A stretch of DNA of 64,000 bases, taken from NCBI RefSeq assembly GCF_000196115.1, contig NC_005027.1, positions 4,526,001 through 4,590,000 on the forward strand, given 5' to 3'. Shown piece after piece: positions 8,774-16,939 of this stretch. The translations under genes and the position numbers were made by a program. The notes beneath the pieces are model-generated. The model did no database searches. It was not told the DNA's origin and was given only the letters and a program-made list of their open reading frames with translations. This DNA is from Rhodopirellula baltica SH 1. Its GTDB lineage: Bacteria; Planctomycetota; Planctomycetia; Pirellulales; Pirellulaceae. Every line of letters begins with the position of its first letter. The first letter of the stretch is position 1.

Positions 8774-9011
8774 AACTGACGTCGCTCCGCGACTGGTCGC
8801 GGAGGCACAACCGCGGAGCGGTGAAATCTGTCAGCCTCGGGTTTCAACCCGAGGTTTAAATCGTTCCGCCCATTTGAGAAGCCGCGGAGTGGCGACAGGT
8901 GGTTGAGACACACGACCAACTGACGTCGCTCCGCGACTGGTGAGATGGTTATGCGCTGATGGTCCTTGGGTTGAAACCCAAGGCTGGCCGGATGCCGTCG
9001 CTCCGCGACTG
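8774..9011. repeat. cluster of short palindromes and 24-mer repeats between the two 156-bp copies
   Basis: The same 24-base unit (containing GACGTCGCTCCGCGACTGGT) occurs at 8774-8797 and 8918-8941, with a 15-base partial copy at 8997-9011. Two perfect palindromes of one design also lie here: CCTCGGGTT/AACCCGAGG (8835-8854) and CCTTGGGTT/AACCCAAGG (8964-8983). The compensated base change (C:G to T:A) keeps pairing, which points to selection for, or spread of, hairpin-forming DNA or RNA. Confidence 0.8.
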
Positions 9012-9124
9012 AAGACGAGGAGGCACAACCGCGACGCTGGTTTTCATCGGCTGACGCCAATGCCGACAACCTGCCGGCACTTCATGGCCTTGACCTCCTT
9101 TGCGAGGTCGTTCGTTGCCAGCCC

Positions 9125-9280
9125 CCCGTAGCCGACTGAGGCCCTCAGTCGGCGTATCCACCACCATCGCTGCAAGCGATGGCCCCTCAGCAAGCACGTG
9201 ACAACGAGTGAGCCAACGGCTCTGGCGTCGCTGAGATTCGTTTGCCGACGGAGGGCCTCCGTCGGCGACATGGAAAGGAA
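9125..9280. repeat. 156-bp palindrome-rich repeat, copy 2
   Basis: Near-identical direct copy of 8553-8708 (three base differences, no gaps). One difference (T to C in the GAGGYCCTC core) makes the left palindrome perfect here. It ends about 110 bases before the sialidase-like gene start. The minus-strand reading frames inside both copies are repeat-encoded and not counted as genes. Confidence 0.9.
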
Positions 9281-9390
9281 AACACCCCAAATTGGCCTCC
9301 TCGTTTCGGTTAGATTAGGTTCGCTCTTCCAGGGCAATCTCTTTGAATTCTCCATCATGTCGCGCATCCACCCGAGACTCCTGAAGCATC

Positions 9391-10536
9391 ATGAAAGTAT
9401 CCCTTGCGGTCTTCTTGGCACTCACCCTGACCATCTCCATCCAAGCAGAAGAACTTCCTGACGTCGCCGTCGCGGGGGAAGACGCGTTGGTGTCGTCGCA
9501 ACAAATCTTTGATCTTGCTGACAAGCCCACCAAAGAGAGTCATGCGTCCACCATTGTCGAGACACCAACCGGGCTGGTCGCGGCTTGGTTCGCGGGCACT
9601 CGCGAGCGTGACCCTGACGTCGGCATTCGTGTTTCTCGCCATGAGAACGGCCAGTGGACTGAGTCGGTCGAGGTCGTCAGCGGTGTCCAGTCATCGACGC
9701 TCCGCTATCCCACCTGGAATCCGGTGCTGTTTCAGCCCAGCGAAGGCCCGTTGATGCTGTTCTACAAAGTCGGTCCGAACCCACGGGAATGGTGGGGCAT
9801 GCTCACGACTTCCCAGGACGGTGGCAAAACGTGGTCCTGGCCAACCAAACTTGGCGAAGCCCACACGATCGGACACCTCCTTGGACCAGTCAAGAACAAA
9901 CCGGTTGAGCTCGCCGATGGAACGATCTTGTGCCCTTCCAGCACCGAGATCGAGTACGCGGATGGATCCTCCCACTGGCGAGTTCACTTCGAGGTCACCA
10001 AGGATCTCGGCAAGACTTGGGAGGTCATCGGGCCAATCCAGACCGGCGAAACGTTCCATGCGATTCAGCCAAGCATCTTGACCTACCCCGACGACCGTCT
10101 GCAGATCCTCTGCCGCAGCAAAGAGAAACGCATTGTTGAAAGCTGGTCCAAAGACGGCGGAAAAACCTGGAGCACGCTCACCGCGACCGACTTGCCCAAT
10201 CCCAATTCCGGCACCGATGCGGTGACACTTCAAGACGGACGGCAAGTCTTGATCTACAACCACTCCGAAGGCCTTGTGAGACGGAAAGACGCTCCCGACC
10301 TGAAGCCTCGCCGGATTCTCAACTTGGCGATTTCTTCCGACGGCAAAACTTGGAAACCTGTGCTGACGCTGGAACATGAGACGGGCCCCCATCCGAAAGA
10401 TTCAGATCGCCGCCGTCACTTCGGTGAGTACAGCTACCCGGCCATCATCCAAACCTCCGACGGGATGCTCAACATGGTCTACACGTACAACCGCGAAGGC
10501 GTCAAACACGCGGTCGTCGACCCAAGCAAGCTCTGA
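9391..10536 (+). CDS. secreted sialidase-family (BNR/Asp-box) glycoside hydrolase-like protein
   Basis: A 381-residue protein with a signal peptide (MKVSLAVFLALTLTISIQA, cleavage near AEELP). Asp-box motifs recur: TSQDGGKTWSWP, VTKDLGKTWEV, SKDGGKTWSTL and SSDGKTWKPV. These mark the six-bladed propeller of exo-alpha-sialidases. ESHASTIVETP near the N terminus and FGEYSYPAIIQTSDGML near the C terminus are typical of planctomycete members. It probably acts outside the cytoplasm on sialic acid or a related sugar; the exact substrate cannot be read from the sequence. Repeat copies flank it on both sides. Confidence 0.88.
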   Translation: MKVSLAVFLALTLTISIQAEELPDVAVAGEDALVSSQQIFDLADKPTKESHASTIVETPTGLVAAWFAGTRERDPDVGIRVSRHENGQWTESVEVVSGVQSSTLRYPTWNPVLFQPSEGPLMLFYKVGPNPREWWGMLTTSQDGGKTWSWPTKLGEAHTIGHLLGPVKNKPVELADGTILCPSSTEIEYADGSSHWRVHFEVTKDLGKTWEVIGPIQTGETFHAIQPSILTYPDDRLQILCRSKEKRIVESWSKDGGKTWSTLTATDLPNPNSGTDAVTLQDGRQVLIYNHSEGLVRRKDAPDLKPRRILNLAISSDGKTWKPVLTLEHETGPHPKDSDRRRHFGEYSYPAIIQTSDGMLNMVYTYNREGVKHAVVDPSKL

Positions 10537-10641
10537 GCACACCCGTCTTTCGATCTCGCGAATGATTCACCAAGTGACGTGCGCCAGATGAGGAAGAACT
10601 GCTGCGCAGCGACAATCTCGCAACAATCGCCTGCCAACCAA

Positions 10642-10819
10642 CCGTAGCCGACTGAGGCCCTCAGTCGGCAAAACCACTATCAATCGCTGCAAGCGATTGG
10701 CCCCCAGCAAGCACGTGATAGCAAGTGAGCAGACGTTTGGGGCGTCGCAAATGCTCGTTTGCCGACGGAGGGCCTCCGTCGGCTACTTGAAGCCTCCGTC
10801 GGTTACTTGGTCGCTCACG
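10642..10819. repeat. diverged third copy of the 156-bp repeat plus a tandem tail
   Basis: 10642-10789 repeats the layout of 8553-8708 (same left GCCGACTGAGG/CCTCAGTCGGC palindrome, ATCGCTGCAAGCGAT centre, GCCGACGGAGG right palindrome) but with more substitutions. After it a GCCTCCGTCGG-TACTTG unit is repeated in tandem (about 10773 and 10793). The rest of the gap 10537-11126 shows no gene I can support. Confidence 0.8.
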
Positions 10820-11126
10820 AGATCTCGCTCTCGTGGCCTGCGGCGGCCAAGGTTTTGAATTAAGTTTTGGCTCTTCCTCCGAAGTACCCTCACGCTTTCC
10901 TTCCCAGTTCGCCACCGTGCTTCTCCCGAAGTACTCTCGCATCGCCTTGATCGCGTTCGCATTGTTCGCAAGCGTCAGCGGCGAGGCCGTACGCACGCAG
11001 TCAACTGCACCGTCAGGTCAAACGGGACTGCCGTCGTCGCTGCAATTCGCATCGGAGGGCACACGTTTTACGACGCGTTGCTGAACAACGCTGCTTGGCG
11101 ATTCCATTGACCAAGATCGCAGCCCC

Positions 11127-12383
11127 TCACCAGTTCCAACGAAGGAGGTGCTCGCGATCTTTGATCAACAAATAATTCGCCCCCAACACGGGAGCCGCCC
11201 AGGTCGGTGAATCCGACACAGTGTAAGTCGCTTTGGCTTGGTATTCTTCGGCGGCCGCGTCGATGACACGCAGTTCACCGCTGTCCGTCAGCGTGATAAT
11301 GTGGCCGGGAATCGCCAAGAACGTGGCGTGGTCGCCCAAGCGGGGACGGCCTTGCCAAGGGACGCTGCCATCGTCAGCGTTGATGCAGAACAATCGCCCA
11401 CTGTCGTAGTGAGACAAACCGAACAGACGACCGTCATTCATCACCGCGGTCGACATGTTCATTGCCAAGTCTTCCAGCACCCAGGCTTCTTCTACGATCC
11501 AGCCATCGTCTGTCTTCGTTGGACGCAAGGAACGGATTCCGCGGTTCTCGGCACCGATGATGATCGTGTCGCGATGCTGGACCGGCGTCGGGGAATTCTG
11601 GTCCGGGTCAACATGCTTCAACGCATACGACCACAGCCATTTTCCGGTCTCAACATCGACACCGGCAACGTCGTCACGATTCCAATCGATGACCTGGCGA
11701 ACCCCGTGCAACTCCACCACCACGGGTGAAGAGTACGAGATCGGCTTGTCGCCCTGCGACCAAATCGTTTCGCCCGAGGCAACATCGAAGGCGTACAGAG
11801 CACCGGTTTCATCGTTGCCCAAATGGATCAGCAGACGATTCCCATCCACGACGGGTGAGCAACTGGCGCCCCACTTTGGATGATTGATCGAAAATCGCTT
11901 TCGCTCATCACGCTGCCAGAGTTGATCGCCCGATTCCGCGTCCCAGGCCGTCACGACGCCGTTGATGCTGGCCGTGAAGAGGCGTCCGTCCGCCATCACC
12001 GGATTGGCTTTGGGCCCTGCCCCGTGCCGCTCCCCGCCGCCACCGATTTCAAAGGGCACCGGCCAGGATCGCTTCCAAATCTCGCCTCCCGACGCGAGGT
12101 CAAAGCATGTGATCACTTCGTCCTCGCCTTGACGAGCATGTTGGTACACACGGTCGCCGCTGACCAAAGGCGTCCCATAGCCTTCGCCAACATTGATCTT
12201 CCAAGCCAATGACAGTTGCTCGGGCCACGACTCAGGTGGCGAAAAATCGGCCACCCAACCGTTGCGATGCGGGCCCAACCAACCGGTCCAGGCATCCCCC
12301 GCAGTCGCCGAAGGAATGGAGTTCGCAACAGGCAAGAGCGTGCAGGCCAGCCACACGAAAACGCATCGGGGACCGTTGATCAT
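11127..12383 (-). CDS. secreted PQQ-like beta-propeller repeat protein
   Basis: A 418-residue protein with a signal peptide (MINGPRCVFVWLACTLLPVA, cleavage near ATAG). The mature part is a WD/PQQ-like propeller: repeated blades such as VTAWDAESGDQLWQRD, LYAFDVASGETIWSQG and VAGVDVETGKWLWSY carry the AxDxxtGxxxW pattern of BamB-like and PQQ_2 domains. In planctomycetes such proteins are common and mostly uncharacterised. There is no PQQ-dehydrogenase active site, so a binding or scaffold role outside the cytoplasm is more likely than catalysis. The in-frame start at 12479 would put 32 residues before the signal peptide, so I chose 12383. Confidence 0.85.
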   Translation of the reverse strand: MINGPRCVFVWLACTLLPVANSIPSATAGDAWTGWLGPHRNGWVADFSPPESWPEQLSLAWKINVGEGYGTPLVSGDRVYQHARQGEDEVITCFDLASGGEIWKRSWPVPFEIGGGGERHGAGPKANPVMADGRLFTASINGVVTAWDAESGDQLWQRDERKRFSINHPKWGASCSPVVDGNRLLIHLGNDETGALYAFDVASGETIWSQGDKPISYSSPVVVELHGVRQVIDWNRDDVAGVDVETGKWLWSYALKHVDPDQNSPTPVQHRDTIIIGAENRGIRSLRPTKTDDGWIVEEAWVLEDLAMNMSTAVMNDGRLFGLSHYDSGRLFCINADDGSVPWQGRPRLGDHATFLAIPGHIITLTDSGELRVIDAAAEEYQAKATYTVSDSPTWAAPVLGANYLLIKDREHLLRWNW

Positions 12384-13095
12384 GGAATCACCAAAATTCG
12401 AAAGCGAGCCAGGACAGGCTGATGCTCTCTCGAGGGTCAGAAACAAATTGTCATCACATTGAAAGGGATGAACATTCAAACGACCAAGCCGCCCTGTCTA
12501 CAAGCCACCCTGTCTTTGGGAGCCAAACTCTCGACCTGGATGATCCTGAAACTTCAGGACGTCCAAGTTCTGTCCAGGGCGTTTGAAAACGCGGGTTGGG
12601 TGGAGAGTGAACGACCGGGGCGTGATGGATTGAAAAAGTGAAATTGACAATTGCAAAATGCAAAATTGATTCGCTGGGCAGTCGCGTTTTCGGGGAAGGA
12701 CGGACGTCCGATTCCGGCAAAAGTCATTGGCCCCGGTGGACTTAGAAGTCATGCCGTTTTTGGGTGCCGTATTGCCAAGCGTCTCTCAAGGTGCAATCCA
12801 GGAATAAAATTGGCACCCGCAATCAGAGCGTCAATGGCGACGGCTTGTCGACTCAACAGTCTCTCGGGGCTTCCGCCCCGAGCTAAGCACGACGGCCCCA
12901 TCCGGGGCGAAACCCAGACGCTAGCCGCCATTTATTTTTCGAACGTCCGAAGGGAGGATGAAGCTAACCTGCACGACCTCTTTCAACGGGCAAGGTTTAC
13001 CAGAGGTTGCGAGACCCGCATTTCAAAATGCCGTCCGAACTCCTGAAATGGTTTCTTGCGGATGCTCTCGCCAGACGCCCGGCAACGCCGGCGAA
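12384..13095. other. 712-base gap with one GC-rich hairpin, no supported gene
   Basis: Open frames here are short and overlap on both strands without recognisable protein features. One clear structure is CTCGGGGC/GCCCCGAG (12863-12870 and 12875-12882) with a TTCC loop, followed by a second GC-rich palindromic stretch near 12893. It resembles the short hairpin repeats found elsewhere in the window. Promoters for the beta-propeller gene should lie in the left part. Confidence 0.5.
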
Positions 13096-14442
13096 TCACT
13101 CGCGAACGGGCATTCGGACGACTTGGCCGCTGATGGCGGGCAAAGCTTCGATGTCGGTGGTCGCTCGTGACGCGGCACCTTCGCTGGCTTCGTGAGTCAT
13201 GATCACCAACGGCACGGTGTTCTCCGCCGCGTTGGCTTCGTCTTTCGACTTCGGTTCGTGCTGGATGACCGACGCGATGGAAATCGAATGGCTTGAGAGC
13301 ACACCCGCGATCGCTGCCAATGTTCCTGGGTCGTTGGCCACTCGCAATCGCAAGTAGTACCGACCTCGCAGCCGATCGACATCTCGCTGGGCCGTCCGTG
13401 GAGGACGCTCCGCCGAAAAGTACTCCAGCGTTTCAAACGTGATTGGCGTGCGTCCCACGGCGGTGTCGATGACATCGGCGACGACGGCAGACGCAGTTGG
13501 CATCTGGCCCGCACCCAACCCGTGATAGAAAACCGGTCCGACCGCATCGCCCACCACACGAATGGCGTTGAAGGCGTCACGGACTTCGGCCATGGGCGTG
13601 CCGATGGCGACCAAGGTCGGTGCAACGGACAATTCCAGTTCGCCATCGACCAAGCGAGCGGTGGCGAGCAATTTGATTCGATATCCAAGCTGGCGAGCGT
13701 AAACCAGATCGGCTGGATCCAGCCCATCGATGCCTTGGCGAGGAATGTCTCGCCAATCCACGGTGGCTCCGAAAGCCAAGTGTGAAAGGATTGCCAATTT
13801 TTGAGCCGCGTCGGTTCCATCGACATCCATCGCAGGATCGGCTTCGGCGTACCCCAATTCCTGAGCCCGTTTGACGGTCTCTTCGTAGCCGGCGCCCTTT
13901 TCGTCCATTTGCGAGACGATGAAATTGCTGGTTCCGTTGAGGATGCCCTCCAACGATTCAATTTGATTGGCCGACAAACACTGGCTGATGTTGGCAATGA
14001 TCGGGATGCCACCGGCCACGGCCGCTTCGAACGCGATGCTGCGTCCGAGTTCGCGGGCTCGGGTGAACAATTCGGCACCGTGTTCGGCCAACAATGCTTT
14101 GTTCGCGGTGACAATGTCTTTGCCAGCTTCCATCGCCCGCAGCATGACTTCGCGAGCCGGTGACAACCCGCCCATCAATTGGATGACAACGTCGATTTCG
14201 GGGTCATTCAGGACGTCATCGATCGAATCGGTCAGGACTCCTTCGGGCAGATCAATTCCGCGAGGTTTGCTGAGATCGCGGACGACAGCCTTGGACAACC
14301 AAATGGTTTTGCCCGCGTGACGAGCGGTTCGATCGCCGTGATCGATCAACAAACGAGCCACACCGGCACCGACGGTCCCCATTCCGATGATGGCAACGTT
14401 GGTCCGGTCCGATGATTTTTGCTTGGTGGATGTAGCGTTCAT
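13096..14442 (-). CDS. hom: homoserine dehydrogenase
   Basis: A 448-residue enzyme reducing aspartate semialdehyde to homoserine, the branch point to threonine and methionine. The NAD(P)-binding motif is VAIIGMGTVGAGVARLL near residue 17. The catalytic domain includes KDIVTANKALLAEHG, AVAGGIPIIANI, GILNGTSNFI and DPAMDVDGTDAAQKLAIL, all family signatures. The C-terminal part (about 350-445) is an ACT domain (LRVANDPGTLAAIAGVLSSH) that in relatives binds threonine as feedback inhibitor. No aspartokinase is adjacent. The upstream leader contains two terminator-like hairpins, so attenuation is possible. Confidence 0.95.
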   Translation of the reverse strand: MNATSTKQKSSDRTNVAIIGMGTVGAGVARLLIDHGDRTARHAGKTIWLSKAVVRDLSKPRGIDLPEGVLTDSIDDVLNDPEIDVVIQLMGGLSPAREVMLRAMEAGKDIVTANKALLAEHGAELFTRARELGRSIAFEAAVAGGIPIIANISQCLSANQIESLEGILNGTSNFIVSQMDEKGAGYEETVKRAQELGYAEADPAMDVDGTDAAQKLAILSHLAFGATVDWRDIPRQGIDGLDPADLVYARQLGYRIKLLATARLVDGELELSVAPTLVAIGTPMAEVRDAFNAIRVVGDAVGPVFYHGLGAGQMPTASAVVADVIDTAVGRTPITFETLEYFSAERPPRTAQRDVDRLRGRYYLRLRVANDPGTLAAIAGVLSSHSISIASVIQHEPKSKDEANAAENTVPLVIMTHEASEGAASRATTDIEALPAISGQVVRMPVRE

Positions 14443-14556
14443 GTGGGGGATGGTAATCAGAGCCCACGATCATTGAACACGGGGGTCATCCAGATTCCTC
14501 GACGAAGTCCACGGTACCGGACGGAGATTCCGGTCGGTCGGGTTCGTTCGGCCCCC

Positions 14557-14588
14557 AAAAAAGCATCCGCCATCAGAATGAGGCGGAT
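14557..14588 (-). terminator. intrinsic terminator upstream of hom (T1)
   Basis: Read on the minus strand: ATCCGCC, a short loop, GGCGGAT, then GC and six T residues (plus-strand A run 14557-14562). This is a standard Rho-independent form. It lies 115 bases before the hom start codon and only 12 bases after a second terminator-like hairpin, so it ends an upstream RNA or attenuates hom. Confidence 0.75.
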
Positions 14589-14600
14589 TTGCTGGCAATC

Positions 14601-14645
14601 AAAAGAAAACGGCGGTGCAACGTGCCCAAACGCTGCCCCGCCGTT
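14601..14645 (-). terminator. second intrinsic terminator in tandem (T2)
   Basis: Minus strand: AACGGCGG pairs with CCGCCGTT, extended inward by a GCAGCG/CGTTGC stem with one mismatch, followed by a TTTCTTTT tract. It precedes T1. The pyrimidine tract is present only on the minus strand, which sets the direction. Confidence 0.7.
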
Positions 14646-14815
14646 CTCATTTTCAATCGCAAGAAACATGCAGCCGGGTCTCGGTGTCGCAATCCCACAC
14701 CACGACACGTGCCCCCGTCTGTCCGTTTCGGCCATAGCGTCGGGTCCTCCACTTGGTTGACCACGCCGGCTAGTCGTAATGTTCGGCATAACCGAGCCCC
14801 GAGCGAATGCAAATT
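14646..14815 (-). ncRNA. candidate structured small RNA or hom leader
   Basis: No convincing protein is encoded between the T2 terminator and the start of the 15011 gene. On the minus strand the region has several possible stems: ATGCCG/CGGCGT near 14780, GTGTCG/CGACAC near 14690, and a long-range AGCCGG/CCGGCT pair. A TTGCAT-16-TATGCC promoter-like pair occurs near 14810-14783. Tandem terminators then end the transcript. I checked for hallmarks of tmRNA, SRP RNA, RNase P RNA and SAM or cobalamin riboswitches and saw none. The boundaries are estimates. Confidence 0.4.
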
Positions 14816-15010
14816 CCTCTAGAAAGACGACTTCATCGGTCCACCGTGGTCGACCTTGCCGGTTAAGGCAATTCGGCTCGCCACATTCCAGATTTATTCA
14901 CTTTCGATCTTGTGACCGATCCGATTGCTTTGAGAAACTTGAGCAAGATTCGAAACTTTCCGTCTCGAATATTCCCGACCAATCGCTTCCGCCGCTGCAA
15001 GGATGCTCCG

Positions 15011-15316
15011 ATGGCAATCGGCCCCCTGACCGACACCACCACGTTGTCGATCGATCGCCTGTACGACCTCTATCACGCCATTGCTGAACGGGACCATGCG
15101 TTTCGTCTGCAAGCTCAATACGGCAGCACGCCGCCTCCCAAGGGGCATTGCGAATTCCGTCCGTTGGGACGCCAAACTTTCGTGCAACGCGTGCTGCACT
15201 ACGACTCGCTTCCTGCCGAGGTGGGCGCCGCGTTCCGCGCCCGGTTGTCACGCCAAGCGGAAGCTTACGGCGTGGATCCTTTGAGCAAGACACTCAACAA
15301 AACTAACGCTGCCTGA
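15011..15316 (+). CDS. small hypothetical protein
   Basis: A 101-residue protein (MAIGPLTDTTTLSIDRLYDL). It is mostly helical and charged, with RLYDLYHAIAERDHAFRLQA and GRQTFVQRVLHYDSLP. I do not recognise a family. Its TGA overlaps the ATG of the phospholipase C-like/DUF4332 gene (TGATG at 15314-15318), so the two are translated together. An upstream in-frame start at 14912 would add 33 Arg-rich residues that look like non-coding sequence. Confidence 0.7.
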   Translation: MAIGPLTDTTTLSIDRLYDLYHAIAERDHAFRLQAQYGSTPPPKGHCEFRPLGRQTFVQRVLHYDSLPAEVGAAFRARLSRQAEAYGVDPLSKTLNKTNAA

Positions 15317-16917
15317 TGAGCGACAGAGGCCAAACGCTTCGGCAAATTTTGCGTGCCGCGCACTGTCGCAGCACGCATCATCACTTCGCCTTGGACGCAA
15401 CTGAATTGGTGCAAACCGATTCGGGACAGCGTTTGGTTTCGCAATTGCTACGGCACCACACTCGCTATTTGGCGGGTGCAAAAGATCCCGACGTGCGTTT
15501 TCGCGATTTCCAGAATCACGTGGTGCATGTCGACGACGGCTACTGGGGCGGCGCACCACGCGTCGCTCACCAGTGGTACGACCGCTTGCAGCGTTACCTG
15601 CACCAATCACGTTTTGACGATGCGGCACATGCTGCCGGCGTACTCAGCCATTACGTGACCGATCCCATCCAGCCGCTGCACACGGCCCAGACGCCGATGG
15701 AAAAGGTTTTGCACCGACCGATTGAATGGTGCATCACTCAAAATTACTTGGATCTGCTCGCTCAGTGGCGACAGGATCCCACTCGAATCGTTTTCCAACT
15801 TTCCGACCAACCGGGATGGCTCGGCGAAGCGATCTTGCAATCCGCTCGTTTGGCGCACAGTCACTACCAAACACTGTTGGACAACTTTGATTTGGCGGCG
15901 TCGGAACATGATCCCAAACAAGGTCTCAACGAAGTTTCCCGTCGCATCGTTTCACAATTGGTCGGACTGTCTGTGACCGGCTGGGCTCGCATCCTCGAGC
16001 GTGCTGCTGCGGACGCTGAGCAGCGAAGCGGCCGCCCCATTCCCACGGCCGGCCTCTCGCTACCGATGGTATTTTCCGCGATCCGCGTGCCCGATCGCAT
16101 GTGGCTGAAACGGATTACCTACAAAATCGAACGAGAAAAGGTGCAGCGGTTGGTCGATGAATTTCGACGAACCGGCGATGTGGAGCAAAACTTGCCCAGC
16201 GAAGTTCGCGTCTTGCAACGCGTGCGAACCATTTACCATCGCGAAAAAGAATACCGTCAGGCAAAGGCCAAACTGGCCGCCGCCCGCGAAGCGTTGGTGG
16301 CGTCCGAAGCAGCCGAACGCCAATCCGAATCGCACGATGCAAACGTGCTGCCGTTTGTCAGCACCGAAGACAACGTTCGATTGCATGTGGCTGACCCGTT
16401 GGTCGACGCACCATCAATCGGCAAAAAGACCGCTGCTCGATTCGCAGGCATCGGCATCCATACTGTGGGTGACTTTTTGAAAGCCGACGAGAAAACCATG
16501 ACGCGGCGATTGGCCACCCGCTGGATCACGGTCGACACGATTCATGCTTGGCGTTGCCAAACGATGTTGATGTGTCAACTGCCATCGATGCTGGCCCGCG
16601 AAGTTCAACTGTTGGTCGGGGCGGGTTACACGACGACCGATGCGCTCGCGAAAACCGATGTGACGACGTTGCAATCCGCGATCGAGACTTATTCGGCGAC
16701 CTACTCGGGTCGTCGATACTTACGCGGGGCGAACCCACCGACATTGGACCGATTGGAAATCATCATCGGCGACGCTGCTCACGCAATGATCAAACTCAAA
16801 CGCGATAACGCGATGCACCACAGCGACTCGGAATCAACCGAATCGTCCAGTGCAGCTCAATCCCAACTTCAATCAGCCGGCCAGCCGCAGCAGTCGCCTC
16901 AGCGACGTGCTGCCTGA
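15316..16917 (+). CDS. zinc-dependent phospholipase C-like protein fused to DUF4332
   Basis: A 533-residue two-part protein. The N-terminal part (to about residue 260) has the metal-site pattern of the phospholipase C / S1-P1 nuclease fold: HxxxDxxxxxH in SHYVTDPIQPLHTAQ (H112, D116, H122), plus His-rich segments at residues 20-23 and 47-48. A coiled linker with Lys/Glu/Ala-rich helices follows (about 290-335). The C-terminal part (about 357-470) is DUF4332, a helix-hairpin-helix-like domain: PSIGKKTAARFAGIGIHTVG and LLVGAGYTTTDALAKTD. There is no signal peptide, so it is probably cytoplasmic. The combination suggests nucleic-acid or lipid processing; the substrate is unknown. Confidence 0.8.
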   Translation: MSDRGQTLRQILRAAHCRSTHHHFALDATELVQTDSGQRLVSQLLRHHTRYLAGAKDPDVRFRDFQNHVVHVDDGYWGGAPRVAHQWYDRLQRYLHQSRFDDAAHAAGVLSHYVTDPIQPLHTAQTPMEKVLHRPIEWCITQNYLDLLAQWRQDPTRIVFQLSDQPGWLGEAILQSARLAHSHYQTLLDNFDLAASEHDPKQGLNEVSRRIVSQLVGLSVTGWARILERAAADAEQRSGRPIPTAGLSLPMVFSAIRVPDRMWLKRITYKIEREKVQRLVDEFRRTGDVEQNLPSEVRVLQRVRTIYHREKEYRQAKAKLAAAREALVASEAAERQSESHDANVLPFVSTEDNVRLHVADPLVDAPSIGKKTAARFAGIGIHTVGDFLKADEKTMTRRLATRWITVDTIHAWRCQTMLMCQLPSMLAREVQLLVGAGYTTTDALAKTDVTTLQSAIETYSATYSGRRYLRGANPPTLDRLEIIIGDAAHAMIKLKRDNAMHHSDSESTESSSAAQSQLQSAGQPQQSPQRRAA

Positions 16918-16939
16918 GCGACCCGACCGATACGCCAAC

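Noticed and set aside
8503-9069. Long minus-strand frame in the repeat island (and the related 8949-9290 frame)
   Set aside because: The reading frame runs through the palindromic repeats, and the two 156-bp copies give the same peptide. It is repeat-encoded, not a protein gene.
14457-14789. Minus-strand 110-residue frame upstream of hom
   Set aside because: It crosses both intrinsic terminators, which argues for a non-coding transcript here.
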